Notes: generated by a model not told the origin, from the letters alone. Counted from the first letter of the stretch, positions 14,935 through 25,890 are shown. The stretch: DNA of 64,000 nt from Cupriavidus basilensis (GCF_008801925.2 NZ_CP062803.1:3472001-3536000); one strand, 5' to 3'. Made by a program: numbers and translations.

Positions 14935-16833
14935 ATGCCCGACAGGGTGTTGATGGGATTTCCTGGCATGCCCGACAGCGTTCCCGGCCACGCCCCCGCT
15001 CCTTCCGGCACGCCAGCGCCGCCCGCTGGCGGCAGGCCGCGCCTGCGCCAGCCCTTCCCCCTCGCCGCCTTCCACCCGCGCCTGCTCGACAGCCTGCGCG
15101 ACTACAACCGCGCCCTTTTCTTCAAGGACCTCGCCGCCGGCCTCACCGTGGGCGTGGTGGCGCTGCCGCTGGCGATGGCCTTTGCCATCGCCTCCGGGAT
15201 GCCACCGCAAGCCGGCCTGTTCACCGCCATCATCGCGGGCTTCCTGATCGCCGCGCTGGGCGGCTCGCCGGTGCAGATCGGCGGCCCCGCCGGCGCCTTC
15301 ATCGTCATCGTCTACGGCATCGTGGCGCGCTACGGCGTGGCCAACCTGCTGATCGCGACCATCCTGGCGGGCGGCCTGCTGTTCGCCATGGGGCTGTTCC
15401 GGCTAGGCACCCTGATCCGCTTTATCCCCGTGGCCATCGTGATCGGCTTCACCAACGGCATCGCGGTGCTGATCATGGTCTCGCAGATCGCCGATTTCCT
15501 TGGCCTGCAAACCGGCAAGCTGCCCGGCAACTTCCTTTCGCAGATGCGTGTGCTGGGACGCGCCCTGCCCACGGTGTCCTGGCCCACGGTAGCGCTGGCG
15601 GTCAGCTCGCTGGTGGTGGTGGCGGGCTGGTCGCGCCTGGCCCTGCTGGCAGGCAAGCGCTGGCGCCCCGTATCGACGATTGTGGCAAACCCGGCAAGCC
15701 CGCCCGATGCCCACGGCCGCCTTGGCCGCGCGCTGGCCATGGTTCCCGGCACGGTGATAGCGCTGGTGCTAGCCACCGCGGCCAATGGCCTGCTGCACTT
15801 GCCGGTGGAAACCATCGGCACGCGCTTCGGCGGCATTCCGCAGGGCCTGCCGCCGTTTGCGCTGCCGCAACTGAGCTGGCAACTGGTCCAGCAGTTGGTG
15901 GCGCCCACCCTGACCATCGCCCTGCTCGGCGCCATCGAATCGCTGCTCTGCGCACGCGTGGCTGACAGCCTGATCGACGACCGCCACGATCCCAACCAGG
16001 AACTGATGGCGCAGGGCATCGCCAATATCGTCACGCCGTTCTTCGGCGGCCTGCCGGCCACGGGCACCATCGCCCGTACCGTCACCAACGTGCGCAGCGG
16101 TGGGCGCACGCCGGTGGCTGGCATGATCCACGCCGCCACGCTGATGCTAATCATGCTGGCGGCGGCGCCACTGGCCAGCGCCATCCCGCTCGCCACGCTG
16201 GCCGCCATCCTGCTCTACGTGGCGTGGAACATGGGCGAGTGGCATATGTTCGGGCTGACGCACCTGAAGCGCTACAGCAACAACTACCGCATCATCCTGC
16301 TCGGCACCTTCGTGCTGACCGTGGTGTTCGACCTGACCGTGGCGGTGCAGGTGGGACTGGTGCTCGCCTGCCTGTTCTTCATCTACCGCATGGCCGCGCT
16401 CACGCAGATCGAGGCGATCGCGCCAGCCGCACTACCCCCGGCGGCCAACGGCAAGCCGCTGCCGGCCGGCGAGGTCGCGGCCTATCACATGACCGGCGCG
16501 CTCTTCTTCGGCGCCGTCAACAAGGTGGAAGCGCTAATCGACCCGCGCGACCGCACGCAGCCGGTACCGGCGGTGCTGATCCTCGACGTGGGCAAGCTGG
16601 TGGCACTGGACACTACCGGCCTGGACACGCTGGACGCCTTGCGCAAGACACTGGCGCGGCGTGGCGGCACGCTGGTGATCTGCGCCGCGGCAGCACAGGT
16701 GATGTCGCTGATGCGGCGCGCGGGCTTCCTGGAACGGATGGGCACGGCAAACTATTGCGACACGCTGGCCGCAGCCTGTGACAGGGCCGGCGTCTTGCTC
16801 GCAGAGCGGGCCGAGCGGCCCGCTGCAGGCTAA
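14935..16833 (+). CDS. SulP-family anion transporter with STAS domain
   Basis: About 632 residues. An integral membrane transporter of the SLC26/SulP family: hydrophobic segments occupy roughly residues 55-470, including the conserved GLTVGVVALPLAMAFAIASG and GGSPVQIGGPAGAF stretches, and a C-terminal STAS domain covers about 510-615 (VLILDVGKLVALDTTGLDTL). Family members move sulfate, bicarbonate or dicarboxylates; the substrate here cannot be told. Starts at 14935 and 14953 are both possible (AGGGTG precedes the latter). The stop overlaps the stop of the convergent BamE-like gene by four bases. Transcription from metG, 98 bases upstream, is possible. Confidence 0.9.
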   Translation: MPDRVLMGFPGMPDSVPGHAPAPSGTPAPPAGGRPRLRQPFPLAAFHPRLLDSLRDYNRALFFKDLAAGLTVGVVALPLAMAFAIASGMPPQAGLFTAIIAGFLIAALGGSPVQIGGPAGAFIVIVYGIVARYGVANLLIATILAGGLLFAMGLFRLGTLIRFIPVAIVIGFTNGIAVLIMVSQIADFLGLQTGKLPGNFLSQMRVLGRALPTVSWPTVALAVSSLVVVAGWSRLALLAGKRWRPVSTIVANPASPPDAHGRLGRALAMVPGTVIALVLATAANGLLHLPVETIGTRFGGIPQGLPPFALPQLSWQLVQQLVAPTLTIALLGAIESLLCARVADSLIDDRHDPNQELMAQGIANIVTPFFGGLPATGTIARTVTNVRSGGRTPVAGMIHAATLMLIMLAAAPLASAIPLATLAAILLYVAWNMGEWHMFGLTHLKRYSNNYRIILLGTFVLTVVFDLTVAVQVGLVLACLFFIYRMAALTQIEAIAPAALPPAANGKPLPAGEVAAYHMTGALFFGAVNKVEALIDPRDRTQPVPAVLILDVGKLVALDTTGLDTLDALRKTLARRGGTLVICAAAAQVMSLMRRAGFLERMGTANYCDTLAAACDRAGVLLAERAERPAAG

Positions 16834-17438
16834 CCGCCCTGCAGCCTCTCGTCGCTGCGCGAGGTGTGCGTCACCTTGCCATCGGCGTTGAAATGCACGT
16901 TGAAGAACGCCTTCTCCTGCGCGCTTTCCCACCAGCGGTAGCCCCACACCTCTTCCTTCTTGAGCGCGAAGGCTTCCACCTTGGTAGGCTTGCCGACCAG
17001 GCGGCGGATATCGTCGCGGCTCATGCCGGCGCGCACGCGCGCGAAGTTCTCCGCGGTCAGCACCTGCTCGATGGCGCGCACCTTGCCATCGGCGCCGATC
17101 GTCACCATCCAGGTGGTGGCGCCTTCCGGGCCGCGCGGGTATTCCAGCCGGCGGCCGCCATCCTCTTCTTCCCAGGTGATCTCCGGGCGCCCGGCCTGTT
17201 TGCGCACGTCGTCCTCGCTGGATTCGCCCACCACGATGCCCTTGAACAACTGGCTGTCGGGCTTGACCGAGTTCCAGGTGGCGTGCGCGGTATCGCCCGC
17301 CTTCTTCATCGCTTCGTCGACTTTTTGCTGGTCGCACCCGAACAGGGCGAGCACGGAGGAAATCAGTCCCATGGCGGCGAGGCGTCGGTAAGACGCGGCA
17401 GTGGCTGCGGTGGCGGAGGTGGGCGGCACGCAGATCAT
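16830..17438 (-). CDS. BamE/SmpA-like lipoprotein downstream of tamB
   Basis: About 202 residues. After a short basic segment (YRRLAA) comes a hydrophobic stretch ending in LFGC, a usable lipobox. The mature part has two BamE-like units: residues about 70-130 (GIVVGESSEDDVRKQAGRP ... YPRGPEGATTWMVTIGADGKV) and a second with the typical GMSRDDIRRLVGKPTKV and GYRWWES motifs. BamE-type proteins assist outer-membrane protein assembly. The start at 17438 is preferred to the ATG at 17372 because it includes the positive charges a signal needs; neither has a strong ribosome site. It begins 10 bases after the tamB stop, so tamA-tamB and this gene form one operon. Confidence 0.75.
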   Translation of the reverse strand: MICVPPTSATAATAASYRRLAAMGLISSVLALFGCDQQKVDEAMKKAGDTAHATWNSVKPDSQLFKGIVVGESSEDDVRKQAGRPEITWEEEDGGRRLEYPRGPEGATTWMVTIGADGKVRAIEQVLTAENFARVRAGMSRDDIRRLVGKPTKVEAFALKKEEVWGYRWWESAQEKAFFNVHFNADGKVTHTSRSDERLQGG

Positions 17439-17448
17439 GGCACGTGTC

Positions 17449-20400
17449 TCAGGGCTGCGCGGGCGCGGTCGCGCCCGTCGCATTGCTATCGGCATCCTGG
17501 CTGGCATCGGACTGGCTCCTCGCGGTTCCGGCGCGGCTGGACGCGCCTGTGAACAAATTGCCCCAACTGTCGAAGCGGCGGTTAAACAGCACCGAGAGCC
17601 CGTTGATCGAGCCGCCCTTGGCAATCAGCGACCAGCGCCGCGAGAATGCCCAGGTCAGCTTGACCACGTTGCTGGCACTGGTCAGGCTCTGCTCATAGCC
17701 CACCGAGATCTGCTCGGTCACGGCCTTGCCCACGCTGACCACCTGCTGATCGTTGAGGCCGGCCGTGCTGGGCCCGATCGAAAACTCGTCGATGCCCAGA
17801 TGCTGCACGATCCCCTTGCCCGCACGCCCGCCCAGCATGCCCAGCGCGGCACCCCCCAGGGCCCCCGCACTCAGTTGCTGCTGCTGTCCGGCCGCGGCGC
17901 TTTCCGCGCCGTAGCCGAACATCAGCCATGACAGCTTATCCTCCTCAGGCACATTCGGCTCGGACACCAGCTTGACGCGCGGCAGCCGTACCGTGCCGGT
18001 CACCTCCACCCCTGCCTCCACTTCCTGGTTGCGGCGCATGGCGCGGATATTGAGGTTGGGATTGTCCAACGGACCGTTGAAATTGACGATGCCGCGCTCG
18101 ATGTTGAGCTTGCGCCCGAACGCTTCATAGGTGCCGTCGGTCACGCGGATGGTGCCGGTGGCGCGCAACGGCGTCAGCGGAGCGCTGCGCACGCCAAGCT
18201 GGCCGCCCAGGCGCAGGTCCGCGCCGGCCCCGCGGAAACGGAAATTGTCGCCGAGGTCGAGCGTGAGGTCGATCAGCGGGCTGAAGCGGCTGGCAGGCTT
18301 GGCCTCCGGCAACGGCGTGGCGGCGGTCTTGATCTCGCGCTGGTCGCGGCGGCGCACCACCACTACGTCCTCACCCAGCTCCGGGGCGCCGGCCTTGGGC
18401 AGGTCGAACAAGCCGCGATCCACGCGGAACTTGCCGCGTATCACGATCTGGCGGTTCTCGTTGGCGATGCTGGCATCGCCGGAAATGATCAGCGTGCGCT
18501 CGGGGCTGGCAAAGAGCTGGAGCTTGTCGGCCACGATCTTGCCCGTCAGGTTGGGATCGGTGTCGCCCAGCTTCACGTTGCCGGTGGCCACGATCTTGCC
18601 GTCGCCACCACGGAACTCCACCTGCTTTAGCTCGATGGTGTTCTGGTCGAGCACCACGTGCACGATGCCATCGGTCAGCTGGATACCGAGGTCGTAGAGC
18701 GTGATGGCGATGCCGGTGCCGTCGATCGTGCCGGTAAGGAGGGGCTGCCCGACGCTGCCCGCCAGTTGCAGCACAGCCGCCAGCTTGCCATCGAACGCGT
18801 ATTGCGGGCCGCTCAGCGCCTCCAGCGACTTGATCTTCGGCACATCCAGCGAGACCTTGCCCGCCAGCGTGGAAGCCGGCGTCACCGTCATCAGGCCGTG
18901 CTCCTGGATCAACCCGGCGGACGCGTCTACCACCACCTTGCCGACCCGTGCGGCCTCGATGCCGCCCCTCAGGTTGACGCGGCTGCCGGCAAACTCGGCG
19001 CGCAGCGCGGTTTCGCCCAGGCCCAGCGCGGTGTAGCCCCGCCCGGCGCTCACCGAGACGTCACCGCTGCGCCGGCGCAGCTCGGCAAAGCCGGAGGCAG
19101 ACTCGGCCAGCGTGATGTTCCAGCGGCCGTCCAGCACCAGGTCCGAGCGCACCGGCAGCGCTTCGCCCGTCAAGGCCTCGGCCAGACGCAGCACGTTGGC
19201 CACCTGCAGGCCATCGAGGTTGCCCTGGGTGCGGATGCGGCCGTGGTCGAAATCGAAGCTGTCCACGGTCACGCGGGCGCGCTCGAACTGCAGGCTGGCC
19301 GCGCCGAGATGCACGCGCTGGTCCGCCACCTGCAACTGCGTCGGCGCGATCAGCCGCACGTTGACGGTGCCGCGCTCCTCCAGGGTGCCGATGGTGCCCT
19401 TCCAGCCGGCCGCCCCCTGCCAGGCGCCCTGCCCCGACAAGGCGAGTTGCATCGGCTTGTCGTGCAGCGCGCCGGCCACCTTCAGGTCGAAGGCATGGCT
19501 GGCCTGGGTGCCGCTGAGCGAGGCATCAAGCGTGCGCAGCGTGGCGACCGGGCCGCGATAGTCGCGGGCGTTCAGTTTCAGCGCGAGCGTGCCGTTCAGC
19601 CCCCCGCGCAACTCGGCGCTGCCGCTGGCGCTGGCCACGTGGTGCGGCCCCACCACCAGCGACTGCGCGTCGTAGCTAGCCACGATCTCGGGCCGCGCCA
19701 GCGTGCCGGTGATGTCAGCGTCGAGCTTTAGCACGCCGCCCACGCCGAACTTGAGCCGATCGAGCTGCGGCGCATCCACATGCACTCTCAGGCGATCACC
19801 GCGCGCACCAAAGCTGCCGTTGACCTGGGCCTGGTTGCCTGCCATCTCCAATATGGCCTGGCTGGGCAGCAAGCGCTCGCCGGCCAGGCGCAGCTTGCCC
19901 TCGCCACGCATCGGCAGCCCCGCATAGACGCTGTCGCGCACCGCGAAGTCCAGCGCCACGTGGTGCTCCGGCGCCAGCGTGCCGCTGGCGGTGAAGTCCG
20001 CATTGATGCGCCCGGGCGCCACCTCGGCCACGCGCGCCGGGTCGAAATTGATCAGCTTGCCCTTGAAGCTGAAAGGCTGTGCGTCCTTCAGCGACAGCTT
20101 GCCGTCGGCGTTGAGGGTGCCCGCGCCGATGCCGGCGCGCAGCGAGGTCAGCGTGACCGCCTCGCCATCCAGATGCGCATCGGCAAACAGCTTGTACTCG
20201 CCGCCGGCCAGGTCCAGCGCCACGCTCTGGCGGCCGGGTTCCATCCGCAAGCTCACCGGGCCGGACAGGCGCATGCGCTTCAGGCTGCCATAGAGGGCCT
20301 GCGGGTCGAGGTTGCGCACGTCGAGGTCGAAGCCGCCGCGGCCATCGCGCAGCGCGCCGCCGCCGTGGATCTCGCCGCCACCGGCCAGCGCCACGTTCAG

Positions 20401-21594
20401 GTCGCGCACCATCTGCGCTGCCTCGCTGACCTCGATATGCGCTTGTACCGATTCCACCGGCAAGCGCTCGGCGTCGAGCTTGCCGGCCTCGTGGTTGACG
20501 ATGCGCACGTCGCCCGCCACGCGCAGGGGTGCGCTGTCATGGCCACTGCCAGGCTTGGCGGCGGGAGCGGAGGCCGGGGCGGCAGTTGCCGATGTCACGG
20601 CCGATGCCGGCGGTGCCGCCGGGGCATTGGCCGCCGCGGCCGGCGCTGGCGTGGCCGTGCCATCCACCGGGCGCAACTCGGCCCGCACGGAGAGATTGGC
20701 CTGCGGCGCCGACGGGCTGAACAAGCGCGGATTGATGTGCTCGCCATTGACCAGCACATGGGTGAACGGCACCTTGCCAAACGGTGTCAGGTCCGCCTCC
20801 GCACGGCCGCGCAGGCGATCGCCGCTGGCCTCGGCTTGCGCATGCAGCATGGCAAGCGAGCCACGCACATTGGCGCTGATGCTAAAGGATTCCTTCTGCC
20901 AGCTGCCCTCCAGCAGCGCGGCGCCATTCAGCGCAAACGGCGCCTGGCCTGCGATCTGCGTGTTGGCGGCCAGCTTGCCGTATGGCGTGACCAGCCGTTC
21001 CACGCTGATGCGATGGCGTTGCCCGTCGGAATGCAGCGAACCCACCAGGTCGCTGAACACCATCTCGCTGGGCGTGGCCGGCGGACCTTGCAGCATGGTC
21101 AAGCGGTCCAGCGTGAGCGTATCCACATCCACCGCCAATGGCAGGTCGAGCGATTTGGGCAAGGAGGCGGGCGCGCTGTCAGGCTGGGACGGCGGCAAGC
21201 GCAGCGTGACGGCGCCCACGCGCAGCGCGCTGACATGCAAGCGGGTCGGCGACCAGCCAAGCGCCCAACTGCCGTCGACACGGTCAACCGTCACCCGTGT
21301 CTCGCCGCTGGCAAACACCACATCGCGCAGCCGCAGGCCATGCGCCACGGTGCCGCCCTCGAGCTTGCCGGACAACGCGCCTGAGGACAGGCGCGTGGCC
21401 AGCGACCACAACTGGCGCGTGCCGGCCTCCGTGCGCAGGGCCAGCACCACTGCCGCAACCGCCGCCAGCACCAGCAACAGCAGCACCACGGCGCACCACG
21501 CCAGCCAGCGCCCGAGGCGTGTGCGCCGCGGCCGCGCCGGCCCGGGCGGAACATCGCCGGCGGCGGGAACGGGAGGCATGTCGGGAATGCTCAT
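17449..21594 (-). CDS. tamB: Translocation and assembly module subunit TamB
   Basis: 1381 residues. TamB is a long, inner-membrane anchored periplasmic protein that works with TamA in outer-membrane protein and lipid transport. The N-terminus has a single membrane helix (WLAWCAVVLLLLVLAAVAAVV, about 35-60). The bulk is repetitive beta-sheet sequence, with an Ala/Pro-rich linker near 330-360, and the C-terminal 350 residues match the DUF490/TamB domain (GTIRVTDGTYEAFGRKLNIERG, VSEPNVPEEDKLSWLMFGYG). The ATG at 21594 is preceded by AGGGTAT and is chosen over a TTG six codons upstream. It starts 79 bases after the tamA stop. Long plus-strand frames across it are shadows. Confidence 0.95.
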   Translation of the reverse strand: MSIPDMPPVPAAGDVPPGPARPRRTRLGRWLAWCAVVLLLLVLAAVAAVVLALRTEAGTRQLWSLATRLSSGALSGKLEGGTVAHGLRLRDVVFASGETRVTVDRVDGSWALGWSPTRLHVSALRVGAVTLRLPPSQPDSAPASLPKSLDLPLAVDVDTLTLDRLTMLQGPPATPSEMVFSDLVGSLHSDGQRHRISVERLVTPYGKLAANTQIAGQAPFALNGAALLEGSWQKESFSISANVRGSLAMLHAQAEASGDRLRGRAEADLTPFGKVPFTHVLVNGEHINPRLFSPSAPQANLSVRAELRPVDGTATPAPAAAANAPAAPPASAVTSATAAPASAPAAKPGSGHDSAPLRVAGDVRIVNHEAGKLDAERLPVESVQAHIEVSEAAQMVRDLNVALAGGGEIHGGGALRDGRGGFDLDVRNLDPQALYGSLKRMRLSGPVSLRMEPGRQSVALDLAGGEYKLFADAHLDGEAVTLTSLRAGIGAGTLNADGKLSLKDAQPFSFKGKLINFDPARVAEVAPGRINADFTASGTLAPEHHVALDFAVRDSVYAGLPMRGEGKLRLAGERLLPSQAILEMAGNQAQVNGSFGARGDRLRVHVDAPQLDRLKFGVGGVLKLDADITGTLARPEIVASYDAQSLVVGPHHVASASGSAELRGGLNGTLALKLNARDYRGPVATLRTLDASLSGTQASHAFDLKVAGALHDKPMQLALSGQGAWQGAAGWKGTIGTLEERGTVNVRLIAPTQLQVADQRVHLGAASLQFERARVTVDSFDFDHGRIRTQGNLDGLQVANVLRLAEALTGEALPVRSDLVLDGRWNITLAESASGFAELRRRSGDVSVSAGRGYTALGLGETALRAEFAGSRVNLRGGIEAARVGKVVVDASAGLIQEHGLMTVTPASTLAGKVSLDVPKIKSLEALSGPQYAFDGKLAAVLQLAGSVGQPLLTGTIDGTGIAITLYDLGIQLTDGIVHVVLDQNTIELKQVEFRGGDGKIVATGNVKLGDTDPNLTGKIVADKLQLFASPERTLIISGDASIANENRQIVIRGKFRVDRGLFDLPKAGAPELGEDVVVVRRRDQREIKTAATPLPEAKPASRFSPLIDLTLDLGDNFRFRGAGADLRLGGQLGVRSAPLTPLRATGTIRVTDGTYEAFGRKLNIERGIVNFNGPLDNPNLNIRAMRRNQEVEAGVEVTGTVRLPRVKLVSEPNVPEEDKLSWLMFGYGAESAAAGQQQQLSAGALGGAALGMLGGRAGKGIVQHLGIDEFSIGPSTAGLNDQQVVSVGKAVTEQISVGYEQSLTSASNVVKLTWAFSRRWSLIAKGGSINGLSVLFNRRFDSWGNLFTGASSRAGTARSQSDASQDADSNATGATAPAQP

Positions 21595-21673
21595 GTGGCA
21601 AATACCCTGCAACTGCGTTCATGGAGAACGCCGTGCTGGCGGCCGGGCCGCATCGTCATCGTCAGATCCATCA

Positions 21674-23560
21674 TCAGAACGCGACTCCCAGCGAGATATG
21701 CGGGCGGAACTGCTTTTCCTGGATGCCGTAGCCCACGTCGAGCTGCACTGGCCCCACCGGGCTGCGCCAGCGCGCGCCGATGCCCACGCCGTTGTAAAGC
21801 TTGACGCCCGTCAGGTTGTCCGTGGCGGTGCCCACGTCCCAGAAGATCGCCGCGCCCCAGTCATGCAGGAACCAGTACTGGTACTCCAGGCTCGCCGTGC
21901 CGAGGTACTTGGCCGGCAGCACGCTGGCGCCGTTGCGGGTACCGATCGACTGGTAGCCGTAGCCCCGGATCGAATCCGTGCCGCCCGCCCGGAAACGCAG
22001 CGAGGCGGGGATCTTGGTCACATCGCCGTTGGTGATATCCGCCCCGAGCTCCAGCCTGGCCACCACCAGGTCGCGCTTGCCCACGGGCACGTACTGGCGG
22101 ATACGCCCGTACAGGCGGAAAAAGGTTTCGTCGCTCAGCATGTGCTTGGCGGCCACGCCCACCTGCGTGCTGATCACGTTGCCGCGGCGCGGGAACACCG
22201 GGTTGTCCACGTCGCGCCGCGTCCAGGCAAAGGCAGGCACCAGCGCCCGGCTGAGCTGGTCCGGCTCGCCGAAGGGCTGGAGGTTGTCGTAGTAGTAGTC
22301 GAGCGAAATGGTGGTGTCGTACTTCTCGCGCGAGCGGGACCGTTTCAGGCCGGTGCGCAGGCTGGTCAGGTCGGTGCTTTCGAGGTCGATGGTGCGTTCG
22401 TAGCTGGCGTAGGCACTGTTGCGGTACGTCCTGCTGTCCGGTGGCATCGCGATCTCGCCGAATGCGTACTGGCGCTTTTGCTCGATGCGCGCTTGCGAAT
22501 CGAACACCCAGGCGCGGTTGAACAGGTTGTAGTACGAATATCGGCCCTCGACCTGGGCGCCGGTATCGGTGGTGTAGCCCACGCCGGATGACAGCCGATT
22601 GACGGGATACTCCCGCACCCGGACATACACCGGCACGGTGACCTTGTCGGCACTCATGTCGACCTTGGGCTTGGCGGCCTGGTCCGGACTGGTGTCGACA
22701 ACCGTGCCGTCCTCCGTCGTCTCCTGCTCGCCAAGGTCGATCTGCACATTGGAGAAATACGGCTGGTTCTGGATCGCGCGCTGGAATTCCAGCAAGCGCT
22801 CCACGCGGTACGGCTCGCCCTCATACAGCGGATTGACGTTGCGGATGATCTGCTCGGGATAGCGCCGCAGCCCACTGATCTTCAGCGGCCCCATGCTGTA
22901 GGCCGGGCCGCTGGCAAAGCGCGCGCTCAGGTCCGCCGCGTGCTCATCCGGCTCGATGCGGGCTTGCGAGCCGGTCAGGCGGGCGCCATAGTAGGTGTTG
23001 CTCTGCAGCGCCACCAGCGCATCTTCCTTGGCCTTGTCCCAGTCCGCCTGGCGAAACGGCGCGGCTGCCGGCAGGCCCCACTTGGCCCTGACTTCGGCAA
23101 TCCGCTCCGGCGACTGGCTGGCGGCCGGGCCGGTCACGCTCACGTCGACGGCGCGGATCACCGTGCGCGCGCCCAGCTCCACCGTGATGTGCACGGTGCG
23201 CTCGTCGCCGCTGCCGTCCACCTTGGTGGTGGTCTGCGGATCGAAATAGCCTTCGGTGGAAGTGAACTGGCGGACCTGCTCGCCCACGGTCTCGACCATA
23301 TAGTTGAACTGGTCGGGCGAGATGTCGTCGCGGGTGCGGTAGCGCGACAGATCCAGGTGGTCCTGCAGGATTTCCTTGATCGGCTTGGGCGCGTCCAACT
23401 CGACTTGATAGGCGGCAGCGGCGGGCCCCGCGGCTAGCATCAGGGCCGCCAGCAGCGGGGGCATCAGGCGGCGCAGCACGGCCGGCGCCACCGGCAGTCC
23501 GCCGGCATGGGCGGCAAGGCCGGCGGGCATGGTGCGCGGGTTCCCTGGGTCCATCCTCAT
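21674..23560 (-). CDS. tamA: Translocation and assembly module subunit TamA (Omp85 family)
   Basis: About 628 residues. An outer-membrane barrel that partners TamB. A signal peptide (LMPPLLAALMLAAGPAAAA) is followed by three POTRA-type domains (to about residue 290) and a 16-strand type barrel. The family motif GGTDSIRGYGYQSIG (lid-loop RGY) and a C-terminal aromatic ending (HISLGVAF) are present. The start could be 23560, 23554 or 23530; all lie before the signal peptide and none has a clear ribosome site. The gene is first in a tamA-tamB-lipoprotein operon and is divergent from the DUF3460-scpA-panC run. Confidence 0.95.
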   Translation of the reverse strand: MRMDPGNPRTMPAGLAAHAGGLPVAPAVLRRLMPPLLAALMLAAGPAAAAYQVELDAPKPIKEILQDHLDLSRYRTRDDISPDQFNYMVETVGEQVRQFTSTEGYFDPQTTTKVDGSGDERTVHITVELGARTVIRAVDVSVTGPAASQSPERIAEVRAKWGLPAAAPFRQADWDKAKEDALVALQSNTYYGARLTGSQARIEPDEHAADLSARFASGPAYSMGPLKISGLRRYPEQIIRNVNPLYEGEPYRVERLLEFQRAIQNQPYFSNVQIDLGEQETTEDGTVVDTSPDQAAKPKVDMSADKVTVPVYVRVREYPVNRLSSGVGYTTDTGAQVEGRYSYYNLFNRAWVFDSQARIEQKRQYAFGEIAMPPDSRTYRNSAYASYERTIDLESTDLTSLRTGLKRSRSREKYDTTISLDYYYDNLQPFGEPDQLSRALVPAFAWTRRDVDNPVFPRRGNVISTQVGVAAKHMLSDETFFRLYGRIRQYVPVGKRDLVVARLELGADITNGDVTKIPASLRFRAGGTDSIRGYGYQSIGTRNGASVLPAKYLGTASLEYQYWFLHDWGAAIFWDVGTATDNLTGVKLYNGVGIGARWRSPVGPVQLDVGYGIQEKQFRPHISLGVAF

Positions 23561-23723
23561 CGATCGATGCACGTCACGCAAAGTCGATATTTGACCACAC
23601 CCGCGCGGCCGGCCTGTCCGGCGCCGCCAAAAAGACCACCGCGACTGTCACAACTGCGGTCACCACAACCATCGCCGACAGCGAGGGCACGGGATGAAAA
23701 CGGCAGATTCGCGCGCAATCCCG

Positions 23724-23750
23724 TTGCCAGGCCCGCCGATACGGTAAAAT
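23724..23750 (+). promoter_or_regulatory. Possible promoter of DUF3460-scpA-panC
   Basis: TTGCCA (23724-23729) and TAAAAT (23745-23750) are 15 bases apart, shorter than ideal, 36 bases before the DUF3460 start. Confidence 0.3.
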
Positions 23751-23785
23751 CTCCGCTGTTTGTTAATTTCACCCTGTTTCCCGCC

Positions 23786-23974
23786 ATGGCTGCCTACGAA
23801 TCGGATATCACCCAGTTCCTGAAGTCGCTCAAGGACGAGCGCCCTTCCCTGGAAGCGGAACAACGCCAGGGCCGCGCCCTGCTGTGGGACAAGAGCCCGA
23901 TCAACCTCGAAGAACGTGCCCGTGCCGACGCCTCGCGCGTGGCGCAAAAGCCGTACGTCTACTCGCTGGACTGA
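23786..23974 (+). CDS. DUF3460 small protein
   Basis: 62 residues, acidic to neutral, soluble, no signal. The conserved pattern MAAYESDITQFLKSLK ... GRALLWDKSPINLEE ... KPYVYSL is that of DUF3460, a small family of beta-proteobacteria found directly upstream of scpA. The function is unknown. It is 47 bases from scpA in the same direction. The start at 23786 begins the conserved sequence; the longer frame upstream is an unconserved Arg/Pro-rich artefact. Confidence 0.88.
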   Translation: MAAYESDITQFLKSLKDERPSLEAEQRQGRALLWDKSPINLEERARADASRVAQKPYVYSLD

Positions 23975-24021
23975 AAGCCCTTACCCGCCGCATCGCCCCA
24001 CCCCCGAGCGAGCGCCCCTAG

Positions 24022-24903
24022 ATGAACCAGAGCGAGCAGGACAAGCGCAAGCCGGCGATCGAGCTGCCGAGCGTGACGCCCGAGCAGGATTCCACGCCGG
24101 CCGCCGTCGACGGCATGGCGTTCGCGCGCCTGTACGGCGAGCCCCTGTTCAAGCTGCCGCAGGACCTGTACATCCCGCCGGATGCGCTGGAAATCTTCCT
24201 GGAAGCGTTCGAGGGGCCGCTGGATCTGTTGCTTTACCTGATCCGCAAGCAGAACTTCAACGTCCTCGATATCCCGATGGCGCAAGTGACGCGTCAGTAC
24301 CTCACGTATATCGAGCAAATCCGCAAGAGCAATCTTGAGCTGGCCGCCGAGTACCTGCTGATGGCCGCCATGCTGATCGAGATCAAGTCGCGGATGCTGC
24401 TGCCGGTGAAAAAGTCCGACAGCGACGACGAAGAAGAGGATCCGCGCGCCGAACTGGTCCGCCGCCTGCTCGAGTACGAGCAGATGAAGCTGGCGGCCAT
24501 GCGCATCGACCAGGTGCCGCAGCTCGGGCGCGATTTCCTGCACTCGCAGGTCTACATCGAGCAGAGCATTGCGCCACGCTTCCCCGATGTGGAAGTGGCG
24601 GACCTGCAGGCCGCCTGGGCCGACGTGATCAAGCGCGCCAAGCTCAACCAGCACCACAAGATCTCGCGCGAGGAATTGTCCGTTCGCGAGCACATGAGCC
24701 ACATCCTGCGCCGCCTGCAGCATGCCCGCTTCATGGAATTCAGCGAGCTCTTCGAAGACGCGGTGCGTTCCGGCAAGGGCGTGCCGGTGGTGGTGGTCAA
24801 CTTCATCGCCATGCTCGAGCTATCGCGCGAAGCCCTGGTCGAGATCACCCAGGCCGAACCCTTCGCACCGATTTATGTGCGATTGGCGTACATTCCCAGC
24901 TAA
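24022..24903 (+). CDS. scpA: Segregation and condensation protein A
   Basis: 293 residues. ScpA is the kleisin that bridges SMC heads in chromosome segregation. The kleisin N-terminal block is evident at about 58-110 (IFLEAFEGPLDLLLYLIRKQNFNVLDIPMAQVTRQYL), with the acidic linker KKSDSDDEEEDPRAELVRRLLEYEQ near 130 and the winged-helix C-terminus (FSELFEDAVRSGKGVPVVVVNFIAMLELSREALVEI). The family is 230-300 residues. No scpB is in view. The ribosome site is poor. It precedes panC by 138 bases, a pairing usual in this order. Confidence 0.96.
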   Translation: MNQSEQDKRKPAIELPSVTPEQDSTPAAVDGMAFARLYGEPLFKLPQDLYIPPDALEIFLEAFEGPLDLLLYLIRKQNFNVLDIPMAQVTRQYLTYIEQIRKSNLELAAEYLLMAAMLIEIKSRMLLPVKKSDSDDEEEDPRAELVRRLLEYEQMKLAAMRIDQVPQLGRDFLHSQVYIEQSIAPRFPDVEVADLQAAWADVIKRAKLNQHHKISREELSVREHMSHILRRLQHARFMEFSELFEDAVRSGKGVPVVVVNFIAMLELSREALVEITQAEPFAPIYVRLAYIPS

Positions 24904-24942
24904 GCCGCACCAATAGCGCCGCCCGCCTCGGGCCACATGCTC

Positions 24943-24948
24943 TACAAT
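24943..24948 (+). promoter_or_regulatory. Possible -10 box of panC
   Basis: TACAAT in the 138-base gap between scpA and panC, 93 bases before the panC start; no convincing -35. Confidence 0.25.
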
Positions 24949-24972
24949 CCGCCGACAATCGGCGCCACCTAG

Positions 24973-25890
<918 letters not shown>

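Noticed and set aside
20312..22591. 759-codon plus-strand frame across tamB and tamA
   Set aside because: It runs antisense through two well-supported genes, with Ser/Arg/Ala-rich sequence and no ribosome site.
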